Source of the DNA: Ephydatia muelleri
Taxonomy: Eukaryota > Porifera > Demospongiae > Spongillida > Spongillidae
Direction: 5' to 3'
NCBI GenBank assembly: GCA_013339895.1
Contig: JABACO010000010.1
Location: forward strand, 6,027,445-6,091,444
Length of the DNA: 64,000 bases
The translations under genes were made by a program, and so were the position numbers. Of this stretch, positions 12,901-23,221 are shown piece by piece (positions within the stretch are counted from its first letter, which is position 1; each line of letters starts with the position of its first letter). Below the pieces are notes generated by a model. The model did no database searches. It saw nothing but the letters and a program-made list of their open reading frames with translations, and was not told the origin of the DNA.

Positions 12901-13546
12901 TTGAAAATTTGCTTGATGTGGTATGTGCCCAGCAATACTGCACGTGACAAACATTTAATCAAGAGTTCCCGCATACTAAAGGCATATGAGATCGAGTACT
13001 ACCTCATGGGACTTGAAAGTGACGTAAAAAGGCAGCTTTCTTTGCTTCTATCCAGTTTGAACAAGCAAATCGTATGGCCAGAGGTTAGTTGCCACGACGG
13101 TGAGTTGTATCATAGATGGTAACATTAAGGTATCATTTTCCTCAGATTATCACTGTTGTATTGATGCGGACCTTTAAATTGTCGAGGCACGAAGCAATAA
13201 AAAGTTACCTCAGCCACACGCTGCCTGCATACGATACATAGCGACATAGACTGCAGTGCATCGTGCGTTAATTTTATACAGTGTACTCATTCATACATCT
13301 ATGAATACCAACTATCTATGTTGCAACAACCAAGGCAATGAATATAATTAGCCGTACGTAATCTAATTAGAGTGGAATGTGGTGCTGAGGAATGTGGTGC
13401 TAGCTTCCAAGCGGTTTTGACTACTCATGAGAGATATTGGACGGCTGCATTTCTTTGCGTGGATTACGCTTTGATTAGTTCAAAGCATGTGTGAATTAAA
13501 TTTTGTCCCGCAAGAAGTAAAGTGCGAGGGGGGTAGCAGTATAACC
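12901..13546. other. 3' non-coding part of the 3.3-kb element
   Basis: No convincing coding block. It carries the subterminal inverted block at 13375-13420 and the right TIR ending at 13546. Confidence 0.5.
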
Positions 13547-13853
13547 GGTATTCGCAGAGTGTGATCCCACCGATCCGACAAGGCGAAGAAGGTGTACGCA
13601 GAAGCAGTCCATACGTTCGAGAAGTTATTCGGAGTGAGAAAGAATATTATTTTCGAGCGCGCACGGTTCAATAGCAGGGACCAAATGGAGGGCGAGTCGA
13701 CTGAACAGTACCTCCTAGTGCTATACGCTCTGGCGAGAAACTGTGAGTATGGACAACTTCGGGAGGAATTAATTCCGGCGTGACAGAATAGTGAATGGAA
13801 TTCTAGATAAAGCACTCTCCAAATGACTACAGATAGACCCGAGTTAAAATAAG
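13547..13853 (+). pseudogene. Ty3/gypsy gag, continuation after the insertion
   Basis: Reading resumes with KVYAEAVHTFEKLFGVRKN, IIFERARFNSRDQ, GESTEQYLLVLYALARNCEY and LREELI. These are the conserved central part of gypsy gag (retroviral-capsid-like fold in the family). The frame breaks at a GCGTGA near 13780 and shifts to DRIVNGILDKALSK followed by a stop. Nothing of protease or reverse transcriptase follows, so the copy is truncated as well as interrupted. Confidence 0.8.
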
Positions 13854-13885
13854 AACAGTGGAATTGGAAGGGATCAGAACGCTAA

Positions 13886-13965
13886 CTCACCCCATTCTTG
13901 ACATGATAAGCCTTGTTGGTGGCATCACACGCTGCGAATACCTCTCCTGCCTCCTATACCAGGCA
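13886..13965 (-). pseudogene. Short inverted gag fragment
   Basis: On the minus strand about 80 bases repeat the gag sequence around the insertion point, uninterrupted (GAGGCAGGAGAGGTATTCGC and onward). It shows what the gag target looked like before the 3.3-kb element arrived. It is too short to say how it got there. Confidence 0.65.
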
Positions 13966-14430
13966 CCGCGGAATTGTTTTTTAAATGCTCAAAGGATTAT
14001 AATATTATTATCATTAGAAAGAGCAAAAAAAGTTTAACAGTACTTCTTGCGTCACCATAGCGTATTAAATACCAGAGATATTTAGCCTCAAAGTGACAAC
14101 TTTTTTAGTACAGCGGTCAATGCGTAATCGCAATACAAAATCGTGACGGTTGAGGAATAAAAAGTCATAAACTTGCCATTCCGTAAGATATTAATTCCAA
14201 ACATTGCACATAAGTTGTTCTGATATAGGTAAGACTTTTAAAAGGCTCATCACTAAAAGATATATTATTTTCATTACTTGTATCTTCAGTTTCAAATTGT
14301 TAACAAAAAAAACTGACAAGCATGCACACAATATCAAGCAAGAATTTCTTCATAATGGTAGTTATAATGTGTATAAAGGCCCTCACCTGGCTGACTACTG
14401 CAGTACCAGCTATGGCTGTTGAATGCACAA
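13966..14430. other. AT-rich non-coding stretch
   Basis: Nothing recognised. Confidence 0.5.
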
Positions 14431-14710
14431 GTAAATAAAAAACCTTCTCTATGAGAAAGTTGGTGGGATATAGGATTTGAAGGCAATGGTGGTGTAAAAA
14501 GCAAGGAAACAAGGTTCTGTAATAGTAAGGGAAAATGTAATAGTCCTATATTTAGCCCGTTTGTAGCATATACTATGTTCGTGTGCTAAATATAGGACTA
14601 TAACACTTTCCCTTACTATTGCAGAACCTTGTTTCCTTGCTTTTTACACCACCATTGCCTTCAAATCCTATATCCCACCAACTTTCTCATAGAGAAGGTT
14701 TTTTATTTAC
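14431..14710. mobile_element. 280-bp near-perfect palindromic (fold-back) element
   Basis: Starting GTAAATAAAAAACCTTCTCT, about 125 bases are repeated almost without mismatch as their reverse complement, separated by a loop of about 30 bases around 14570. The whole unit would form a single long hairpin. This is the structure of a fold-back MITE. No coding capacity; target duplication unclear. Confidence 0.75.
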
Positions 14711-15113
14711 TTTTTTCATTCTTTTTTTTTTTTCACGCACATTATTCCGATGCGTAATTGATGATGCGTAATTGATCGTAAGTGATCCGTATTGATTCGT
14801 AATGTTCACCACCAATGTCATATTGTAAACCAAGCTTAGTAAGAGTAGGTAGCTATATATCTACATTGCCATACCTTCGATTAACTTTATCGGTAGTACT
14901 CTTTCGATGGCCTCGTGTGGTTTTGCAGGGTACGCTTAGCCTTCCAGTACCGCACTCGCTTCGCCAAGCGAGCAGATTCAGGACTCTCCCAATAACGTTA
15001 CCTTTTAGCGGACCGTTTCTTTTCTGGTCTTCTTGATACCGCTCGCGTTCAGCCATAGATATCTATGGTTCAGCGGACCGTTTCTATATTTTGGGTCTGC
15101 TTGATATCGCTCG

Positions 15114-15284
15114 CACAGTGAAAAAACGCGTCAAATCAATTATTGATTCGCAATTGATTTGACAGTAAAATCAAGCGCAAATCAAGCGCACTTGATTTTA
15201 CTGTGAAATCATGCCTTGATTTAACAATTGATTTAAAATCCGTTGTGAAATCAATAATTGATTCGACGCGTTTTTTTTGCTGTG
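15114..15284. mobile_element. 171-bp CACTA-like MITE with 3-bp duplication TCG
   Basis: The ends read CACAGTGAAAAAACGCGTC on the left and, reverse-complemented, CACAGCAAAAAAAACGCGTC on the right. An inverted AATCAATTATTGATT follows internally. TCG stands at 15111-15113 and 15285-15287. CAC-type ends with a 3-bp duplication are the signature of the CACTA (EnSpm) superfamily. The interior is itself rich in TTGATTT/AAATCAA inverted repeats. It is inserted in the 45-bp repeat array. Confidence 0.75.
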
Positions 15285-15289
15285 TCGCG

Positions 15290-15510
15290 TTCAGCGGTCC
15301 GTTTCTTTTCTGGCCCTGATTGATACCGCTCGCGTTCAGCGGTCTGTTTCTTTTCTGGCTCTGCTTGATAACGCTCGCGTTCAGCGGTCCGTTTCTATTC
15401 TGGCTCTGCTTGATACCGCTCGCGTTCAGCGGTCCGTATCTATTCTGGCTCAGCTTGATACAGCTCGCGTTCAGCGGTCCGTTTCTTTTCTGGCTCTGCT
15501 TTGTAGGATG
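15290..15510. repeat. 45-bp tandem repeat, about 5 copies
   Basis: CGCGTTCAGCGGTCCGTTTC and the following 25 bases repeat every 45 bases with few changes. On the minus strand this is the 15-residue protein repeat described for the pseudogene. Confidence 0.85.
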
Positions 15511-15592
15511 CCCGTGCCGATTCTAACACATCGTCTCGAACAAGGTATTTCGCATGTCGTTTCGCTCGTTTCTTTTCCTGACGTTTAGGCAT

Positions 15593-16077
15593 TTTGAGAA
15601 AAACAACTTCACTAACAAAAGAGGTTACACCAAACGACGATTGAAGCACCAAAGCGTTTACGCTATTTATACAAACATTAATGTTATATCTAAACTTACG
15701 TCGTACAAGTTATCTAATTATGCATCTTACAGAGACGTATAGTCAATTGGGTACCAAAATTTAACATCGGCCATTTTATATGAAAGCGGCTCTTCCAGCC
15801 TATTCTGAAGCTACGGGTGAAATTTTCATTGTTTAAAAGTGTTCCTATCCCGAGTTATGCGTTGCCAAGAAGAAGAAGAAGAAGGAGGAGGAGACCATGT
15901 TCCGGACTGGGTACGAGGACGGGCAGTACCCTTTTGTTCTCTACAACCGCGCGCATATGGAGAAATGGCCCATACATAGGCGGTCATCTTGCTTTTTTTT
16001 TTTCAAATTGAATTTGAAATATGTTTATAATTTACGATAAATCAGACTGATTGTGAATCTGTGCTTTATAAGATTAA
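15593..16077. other. Non-coding stretch with AAG/AGG microsatellite
   Basis: A short GAAGAAGAAGAAGAAGG tract lies near 15870. Nothing else recognised. Confidence 0.5.
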
Positions 16078-16439
16078 ACCATTAACCATTCGTAAACTAC
16101 AATCAAGACAAAAAATTAATTTCTACCGCGCATAATTTATTCATAAACGAAGTAGTCATTACGTAATACCTTGCGTCATCTTAGAATAAAGCTATAATTA
16201 TTAAAATTATGTTGGCTAGCTAACGGTTATAAACCTTAATGTCTGTAACGTAACTATCAATACAATTGAATTACAATTAATGATGCATGCAGGGATCGAA
16301 CTACGTATGCCCTTCATGCTTTCATCTTCTGAGACGCAGGTGTTATGGTGAGTATACTATGTGAATGTAGTAGCGTAGGGTATGTTCGGCAGTGGGTAGT
16401 GTTCGGCCCTATGTGCATATCTTGGAAGGAGTAGATATG

Positions 16440-16760
16440 GCCTTCTCCCTATACCAGTACAGTTGGCCATCTCTCTATAATGGTGCACATCTCCCTGTAC
16501 TGTAACCAGTGGTAGCCCTCTCCCTTTACTCCCGAACCGTTAATTGCCCGTCTCCTTATACTGTTGGTCTTCTTCCTTTATTGTTAGACTGGTGGCCTTC
16601 TCCCTGTACTGCTGGTCTTCTCCCTATACTGTTCGCCTTGTCTTTATAAAGTTGGCCTTATACTTTTGGCCTTCTCCCTATACTTTTGGCCTTCTCCCTA
16701 TTCTGTTGGCCTTGTTGAGTGTGGATATGGAATACTGTTGGCCTTCTCCCTGGGTTATTC
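16440..16760. repeat. Degenerate minisatellite (TTGGCCTTCTCCCTATACTG type)
   Basis: Imperfect units of about 15-25 bases recur many times. The reverse complement is present at 31930-32200 in the other arm. Confidence 0.7.
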
Positions 16761-16811
16761 AAATTAGGGGCAAACCAGGGGGTGGATAGGGGGTGGGCGG
16801 TAAATTCCTGC

Positions 16812-17326
16812 GCTGTCCAATACCATACACTGTATATGGACTACAACTGTTTACAGCGTACAAACTGGTACAGGCCTGCACATCCGGTGGGTGTGTCCAA
16901 AGCAACTCCAGCAGCTTGAAGACATTACAAGCCATGCCCACATCCCAGGCTGCTCCCAATGTTACTGCTCTGAATGCTGTGACTGCACTGTCCAATCCAA
17001 ACGGCCTGCTGATCCAGTATGATGTGTGGGATAGGGGGCACCTTTCTTGGGGAAACCCCACCCTTTGGAAGTGTTTGATCTCCGATTATTATATATACCC
17101 CACCCCCGATTTACTGTGAACACGACTTGTATTTGTAGCCCCGCTCACGCCGCATGCTGTGTAAGTACATGTAGGTGCCACACACCCTGTATTGCAATGA
17201 AAATCAATGTGAGGCACATGTGTGTGTATGTGTGTGTGTGTGAACATATGTATTGATGCATACTCACATTCACACATGTATCACTCGCACACATACTCAC
17301 ATACATGTACACGTATATGCACACTG

Positions 17327-17375
<49 letters not shown>

Positions 17376-18670
17376 GTGTGTGTGTGTTGCGTGTGTGTTT
17401 ACATGTATGTGTGTGGATGTTTGTGTTGCAGGTACATGTACATGTGTATGACTTTGGTGTTGTCTAGGTACATGTTTTATGGCCTTCTCTTCTTGCCTTG
17501 CGTAAAGAAAATGGCAGTCATCATTCAGTTTGTACACTTAGCAGACACAAGCAGCATTTGCATGCATGTGTGCCATGTGCACATGATGTGTGTGTGGGTT
17601 ATGTGTTATGTGTTCAATTATATTCAACAAAGCCCCAAGTGGTCATTGACAACCACTTTGTATCTTTCTCACACCCTTAGCACCTGTGGGCCAAGCTCCC
17701 CCCTCATCCTCAATACCAATTCCTCTTCCATGTCCCTCCAATCGAATGCTCCCCTCCAACCCGACTATGTCATCACCGCCTACACCTTGCACCATCGAGT
17801 CCCCAGCCTTAAGTCCCAGTCAGAGATGTGGGCACCTCCTTCGACGGTAGGGGCATGTTCCATTGTGGTTTTATTAACCAGGCCACAGTCCAGCTCCATA
17901 TACCTACAACCCCAGCGGCATTCTCTTCTACCAGATCAACAGTGTAATGACTGACTTCCTGCGGGTGAAGCTTCATGGCGGGTTGCCATGGTTAATATTT
18001 GATGTGGGCTCTGGACCAGCTGTCGTTGGATCCAACAGTACCAGAACCTTCAACGATGGTCAGTGGCACACTGTGAGCTTCAGAACTCATCGGTCATGTT
18101 GAGCTTGTACGTCGGTGCGAGTGTGGTGCAGTCCTCTCCTGTGGGCAGTAACCTCTGTGATGGCCAGGGGCACGTGGTACTGTTTGAGCAGGCCTCCAAT
18201 ACCTTCTATGTCACCATGGATACGGTGCACGCAGCGGCCATCACTGCCGCGATTGTCCCACTGCTGTCTACTTTGAGGGATTTCCCAGCACGTCGAGCAG
18301 ATATGGCATTGCAACCCCTTACAGCATATGTCTTATCCCCTCCTAAATGGTACCTCGGTGTGCGTGATTGTGTGTGCGTGTGTATGTGTGTGTCACTGAC
18401 TGTGTATACATGTACATGTATGTGTGATGTCATTGTGTGCATGTGATGTCATCCTCTTCCCCCTCCTTTCCCCAGCACCGGATGAATTTGATGCTGTGTC
18501 GGTGCAGAATGTGGGCTCCACCTACATCATTGTGTCTTGGGACTTGCCAACTGACAGTAATGGTATCCTCATCAACTTCAGTTTGTATTGCAATGGTGCT
18601 CTAGCGGGTGTCCTGCCCCTTACTGTGATCAGCTACAACACCACCGGCCTCCTCCCCTTCACTTTGTACA
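16812..18670 (+). pseudogene. Usherin-like gene fragment: FN3 - FN3 - LamG - FN3
   Basis: Four blocks on the + strand. At 16812-17030, PYTVYGLQLFTAY, QACTSGGC and NPNGLLIQYDVW; the ACT..GC pair is a hallmark of usherin FN3 domains. At 17681-17840, SPLILNTNSSSMSLQ and PDYVITAYTLHHRV, an FN3 whose core Trp is changed to Ser. At 17914-18330, a laminin-G domain: GILFYQINSVMTDFLRVKL, LIFDVGSGPAVV and FNDGQWHTVSF, then frameshifts to LCDGQGHVVLFEQASNTFYV and VYFEGFPS. At 18476-18666, after a clean acceptor, APDEFDAVSVQNVGSTYIIV and LPTDSNGILINFSLY, an intact first half of an FN3. FN3 domains on both sides of LamG is the usherin (USH2A) arrangement. Frameshifts, stops and microsatellite invasion indicate a pseudogene, or a badly eroded copy. 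Confidence 0.65.
17326..17400. repeat. (GT)n microsatellite
   Basis: A long TG dinucleotide run with a few interruptions. The open frames across it are artefacts. Confidence 0.9.
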
Positions 18671-18779
18671 TGTACATGTACATGTATGTCTTCTCTGCTA
18701 CTGTGTGCAACATGCACAAATAACAGTGTGCATGGTACATGTATATGATCTGTGCTCAGTACGTTATTTGTTGGACAGG

Positions 18780-18860
18780 TCCTCCAGTCACGCCTGCAGG
18801 CACTGCACTCCAGTTGGAATGTGGTGTTGGGCGTCATCAGTGCTGCAGCCAGCCTGCCCA
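18780..18860 (+). pseudogene. Exon-like remnant conserved in both arms
   Basis: After TTGGACAG, a block containing GGCACTGCACTCCAGTTGGA, with a CCCAG/GTACATTGTG donor at its end (about 18861). The complementary copy at 31518-31604 keeps the block and donor. The reading frame is uncertain. It may be another exon of the usherin-like fragment. Confidence 0.35.
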
Positions 18861-18939
18861 GGTACATTGTGTACACTTCAATCACTTAGTTTGTGTTCCA
18901 TCTTTCTTTGCTCTTATCCCACTCTCCTCCCTTTCTTTC

Positions 18940-19205
18940 TCTCCTGTCTCACCTACTCCCTCCCTTTCTTTCTCTCCTGTCTCACCTACTTCCCTCCCTC
19001 CCTCCCTCACTTTCTCCCTCCCTCCCTCCCTCACTTTCTCCCTCCCTCCCTCCCTCCCTCACTTTCTCCCTCCCTCCCTCCCTCACTTTCTCCCTCCCTC
19101 CGTCCCTCCCTCCCTCACTTTCTCCCTCCTCCGTCCCTCCCTCCCTCCCTCCCTCACTTTCTCCCTCCCTCCGTCCCTCCCTCCCTCCCTCCCTCCCTCA
19201 CATCC
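18940..19205. repeat. (CCCT)n / CACTTTCTCCCTCCC array
   Basis: Pyrimidine-rich tetranucleotide array with interspersed CACTTTC. Its purine-rich counterpart in the other arm is at about 31140-31440. Long Ser/Pro frames across it are not genes. Confidence 0.9.
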
Positions 19206-19635
19206 CTCTCTCCTGTCCTCCTGTAGTCATGTACATGTACATCAGCAGGGACATCTGTGGCAAATTACACATACCATTTATCCTCCCTGTACTGACTTGT
19301 TGGAGTCATGAATGTTTGGGGCAGTATGCTCCACTAGCAGAGAGGAGAGTTGTAGGAGAAGGGTGTAGTGTAGCCATGTACTATTAGCGTTGATATGGTA
19401 TACTGTTGGCCTTCTATACTCCCTAGGTAGTGTTGTTTATGTTGGCCTTGGGGCCTGACTGCTACCACAAAACCCACAAGGGCAGTCCAAGGTGTACACA
19501 ACCATTGTCCTGGCTAAAATGAATACGCATCTTGTGAGCTGTGTGTACTGACCTTCACTTGATTGGCAGATAGTGTGGCAGATACCTTTACATGGATTTC
19601 TTGTGAAGGAGGGTGTGTGTGTGTGTGTGTGTGTG

Positions 19636-19676
<41 letters not shown>

Positions 19677-20988
19677 GTGGTAATGCCTGTGGTTATTTTA
19701 TCTCACATCCATGGGAGGAGCTACACCTCTATGTAATGGGCTTTATCTGTGTACATGTACTGTAAGGCACAAGTGCTTCCATACACTCTTTGACTAGTTG
19801 AAATATGGGTTGATGTCGAATTACAATGTAATGTGCTCTTCCCTAGACCCTATGGAGGAGCTTACAGCCGCTCCCCCATACCCCAGCTGGAGCAGGACGT
19901 GGGCATGGGTCATTTGTTCCCCCCCCCCCCCACAAACTGGAAATCCTGGATCCATCACTGAAATTGAATGTACTCTCTTGTCAGGATCAGCTGAACAGGA
20001 TGCCCTTACAATGAAAGAGTCACCCCTCAAAAACTTGATACCGTTCTTCCTAAGGCCCCACCCATCATGGGGGTGGTTGCAAATGACTAACAGTTTTTGC
20101 TGCCTCTATCTTTTGTTTTCTGTATCAGTCCCTGCACCATCATCTTTTATTAAAATGCTTGACCCTTGCACCCACAACGTACATGTATTACATGTATGTG
20201 CTTGTTTACTCATTGTTACATATATGTGATTCAATGGCTGGCACTGGACAACATCACCACCCTGTTTACAGGTAGTAGCGTCAGGGCCCAAAGAACATGA
20301 GGAGCCTCTAGCCGTGTCCATCCCTAGCCACCATTGGATGGAGAATTACAGTTCATTGGGTTCGAAGTTCAGTCAAGACTAGGAGGTGTGACCAGTAGCC
20401 AGGATGCAGCATGAGGTGCTGACACAGAGAGCAGCCAAGCCTTGTCAGCAGGTGATGATGCTTTCAACAACAATGAGAACTGGGTCCTCTAGTTTCTTTG
20501 ACAGTACCCTTTGGTGGACGGGTGAGGCTGTGATAGCATCCACAGATATTACTTCAGCCAGGGAGATTATGCCTTATATTTGTGTCCCATAAAACAAACA
20601 TCAGTCCTAACAAGAGCTTTTTATCACCTTTGGAAGCAATTCATTACTTAAAACAAAAGCTTACATATAATTAAGTGGCCAGAAAGCAATAGGCCTGTGG
20701 TGAAGTACTGGAATGACTACAATTAAGCACACACTAATGTATCATTAACTCCAATACTCCTAAATCAAAGTTCAACTTGACTGTGACCTATTTTACATCT
20801 TGCAGCACTCTTTCAGGCGGGAGCATGCCGGATAGTTCAAGAGAGCTGACACTGAATCACCAACATAGCTACACACATGGTTCTTCCATCAGTGAGTCTC
20901 TACAAGGCTGAGAAGGCATGAAGGTCAAGAACATAGAATTTTCACATATATACATGTACATAAAACACATACACATATTTATATATAT
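19206..20988. other. Left-arm non-coding stretch with (GT)n at 19614-19673
   Basis: Sequence shared with the right arm at 28925-31130. It carries two GT runs and a C-tract at 19919-19932. No exon could be supported. Confidence 0.5.
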
Positions 20989-21565
20989 GGGACAGTTTCC
21001 ACAAAATTGCCCCTCAAAATTCCCTTGCGTTTGAATTGCTATAACTTCCAAACGGTTAAGGCTATTGACTTCTTAATCTCAACACTTCATACTACACCAT
21101 TTCTGTATGGTGAAATACGTTTTGGGGTATTAATGTATGATCAATACAGTACCCCACTAGGTTCAAACCCGCCAAATACCTTTCGGTTCTCCTGTAATCA
21201 AATCGCTTTTAAAATTCGGTTTGTGGGTACAGAGGTTCTTGTACGTATCACGGAAAATTGTGTCCCGCCATATCAAGCGGGAAAATGTGCATGTAGGGAC
21301 CTCTCTATTTACAAACCAAATTTGAAGCGATTTGATTACTCCTACCGAAAGTTATGGTAGGTTTGAACCCGGTGGGGTATTGGACGTTGCGATACTTGCA
21401 CAGTCAAGTGCAAGGCCCCCAAAATGAATGAAGTGTTGAAAATAGGAAGTCGATAGCTTTAATAATTCGGAAGTTATAATGATTCAAACGCAAAGAATTT
21501 TTATAACATTTAATACAGTCATGTATTATATATATGCGATGGGCCGTTTTCGTGGAAACTGTCCC
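20989..21565. mobile_element. GGGAC-family TIR element, 577 bp
   Basis: The left end GGGACAGTTTCCACAAAATT and the right end, reverse-complemented GGGACAGTTTCCACGAAAA, are inverted copies. The interior contains inverted blocks of the type GACTTCCTATTTTCAACAC and TTTGAATCGCTATAACTTCC. It is the simpler, older state of the element seen at 27899-28921 in the other arm. Decayed relatives lie at 34500-34815, 36001-36190, 42628-42702 and at the ends of the 45.2-51.0 kb structure. Confidence 0.8.
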
Positions 21566-21837
21566 ATATACATGTACATACACATATGGGGCAGAGAAAA
21601 CATGGTAGTTTTCAAATGCTATAGTTGACACAAATCTTATGCACCTCAACTTAAAGTCGGACTAACTGTTGCAAAGTTAAAAGTGTGGAATCTTTAATAA
21701 GTCAATGGGAAAGGTCAATAAAGTGTGTACCGCCAGTGTATGACTGCTATTGTACATTTGATGCTTCCATCGTTTGTACCATACATGTAGATAGTTTAGA
21801 GATCTATGACGTAACCTCACTATGTGTGAGCTCTTAT

Positions 21838-22091
21838 CAGGCCCATAGCCAGGGGGGAATCCCCCCTCCCCCGTTCGATGCTTGAGCTCCGCCTCTTCTA
21901 GTTATGGTACTTATAAAAATGCATTAGGCCCGAAGGTGTCTCCCTTTTCGTATTTGGCCCGCTAAACGTGAGGGGAACCTGACGGACTTCCCCCCCCCCC
22001 TCCCACCGCTCTCGTACTTGGGCCCCCGGATAAATGCTTTCAGAAGTATTAATCGATCCCCCCCCCGCCTAACTTCCTGGCTACGGGCCTG
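21838..22091. mobile_element. hAT-like MITE, CAGGCCCRTAGCCAGG ends
   Basis: Begins CAGGCCCATAGCCAGG and ends in the complement of CAGGCCCGTAGCCAGG, with C/G-rich subterminal tracts. CTTAT flanks both sides. CAGG..GTAGCCAGG ends are common in non-autonomous hAT elements (established pattern). The mirror copy is at 27366-27599. Confidence 0.7.
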
Positions 22092-22883
22092 CTTATATGT
22101 ACTAACGCTCCGGTATAGTACAGTTACACAACCATTTAGCCTATTACGGACGTAGCTACTGTAATCATGTACGTGTCACATTCATGCTAACCTAGGACTC
22201 TGAGACTTGCAAGATGCTTCCGTAAAAAGACTGGTTGGTTGTCATGCCCAGGCACTCCTGTGTCGATTCTATAAGTGGCAAACTCCTCTGTGTAATCGCC
22301 ACCTCCGTCTTTGCAACATATAATCCCAATTAGTGCCCACTCTTACAAGGGGTCATGCTAAGTCAGTAGATATTGGTCATTAATACAACATCAACCAGGT
22401 CTGGGCACGGCTGACTGACGATAGGGTGGCACGTGATGATCGTGGTAGGCACATTGAATGTGGGGTGTATCTCACTAACCATTCAAGGGAAGTGCGATTT
22501 GAAGGCCCTAAGCTCTGAAAAAATAATGATAAATACGTTCATTGATTACTCTCATGTAATCCGTGAGCAGGTAAGGAAAATGTCATTTGGTTTCGAAACT
22601 ATTGATGACTGAATAAGGAAATGAGAAAAAATGAATGGACATTGGAAACCTTGCATAATTAATGTGGAAGTGCGGATATAGGTACTTAAGTTGCGAAAAA
22701 CTACACAAAATATGTCAACTAGTCCCCACATTGCAAATCCGAGAGCAGCTAGTCAATATTTGTTTTTTTTCTGTAGTTAGCTGCAGTTTTCTGAATGCGT
22801 CCATACATTTTCTATGGACATTGAATTACGCAATGACCGAATACCGCGTAATCCTTTTGACCGCCAATTTCTCGATATGGGTT
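22092..22883. other. Inner end of the left arm, non-coding
   Basis: Shared almost colinearly with 26609-27365. No coding potential recognised. Confidence 0.55.
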
Positions 22884-23214
22884 CTGTGACATAAAACAAA
22901 GACGAAACTGCTCGTTTTTGACTTCTAGTTCGATTGCTATAACAAGCGTAACGATCCGATCGTAGGGAGTCTTGTTAGAGACGGGTCAAGTATTTTTAAT
23001 GAGTTCATAGTCGGGGTCAAATCCTATATGGAGGTTTCTAGCGAAACTTCCGATATAGTTGACGTCTACGTTGTTGATGGTATCGTCATTAGCGTCAGCT
23101 TAAATTCTTATTCTTTTTGGGTAGGTGAACGAGTTCAGCAAGCGCGGTTTTGCTTCCTCTTTGGCATCTTGATTTCATTGGCGGTGGCAATGCAACTTCC
23201 GCTAATAGAGCCGT
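22884..23214. other. Spacer of the inverted duplication, first part
   Basis: Unique sequence with a 66-codon frame at 23028-23228 that I do not recognise. Confidence 0.4.
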
Positions 23215-23221
23215 TGTCAGA

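Larger units (their letters stand above)
10257..13546. mobile_element. 3.3-kb TIR element with 8-bp target duplication, inserted in gag
   Basis: The octamer GGTATTCG stands at 10249-10256 and again at 13547-13554, as expected for an 8-bp target-site duplication. The ends are inverted copies: GGTTATACTGC, then (after 8 extra bases on the left) TACCCCCC and TCGCACTTTACTTCTT, continuing through a GGGACAAAATTTAATTC block. The flanking sequence is continuous gypsy gag, so the insertion is unambiguous. A further inverted block, including GGAAGCTAGCACCACATTCC, lies about 270 bases inside on the left (10530-10575) and about 125 on the right (13375-13420). Inside are a tandem array (10685-11255) and several exon-like blocks (11528-12650). 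An 8-bp duplication fits hAT, P or similar superfamilies, but I recognise no transposase, so it is either non-autonomous or of an unknown type. Confidence 0.8.
14853..15592 (-). pseudogene. Lys/Glu repeat protein N-terminus (15-residue repeats), broken
   Basis: On the minus strand an ATG at 15592-15590 opens MPKRQEKKRAKRHAKYLVRD, followed by 15-residue repeats of the form AERERYQAEPEKKRT (45-base unit). Repeats of this type occur at the N-terminus of large uncharacterised invertebrate proteins that I associate with mobile elements (memory, not searched). Two of the repeats have the same AAG lysine codon changed to TAG, and the array is interrupted by a CACTA-like MITE at 15114-15284. After it the reading continues with AERERYQEDQKR and then loses the frame. 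It is a pseudogene. Confidence 0.55.
16078..22883. repeat. Left arm of a 16.7-kb inverted duplication
   Basis: From about 16078 to 22883 the sequence is repeated as its reverse complement at 26609-32756, in the same order and with high identity, outside several indels. Checked anchor pairs include 16078-16120 with 32715-32756, 16270-16345 with 32275-32345, 19430-19500 with 30680-30745, 20240-20400 with 29765-29960, 21600-21830 with 27605-27855, and 22640-22883 with 26609-26850. The left arm keeps sequence that the right arm lacks (about 16775-17035 and 17240-18690). Confidence 0.9.

Noticed and set aside
15290-15510. CRISPR-like regular repeat
   Set aside because: The 45-bp units are contiguous without unique spacers and encode a protein repeat; the DNA is eukaryotic.
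17145-17954. Cys/Val and His/Thr frames over the GT tract
   Set aside because: Dinucleotide repeat translation; only the FN3/LamG blocks beyond it are meaningful.
18588-19387. Ser/Pro/Leu frames of 160-212 codons
   Set aside because: Translation of the CCCT array in three frames.
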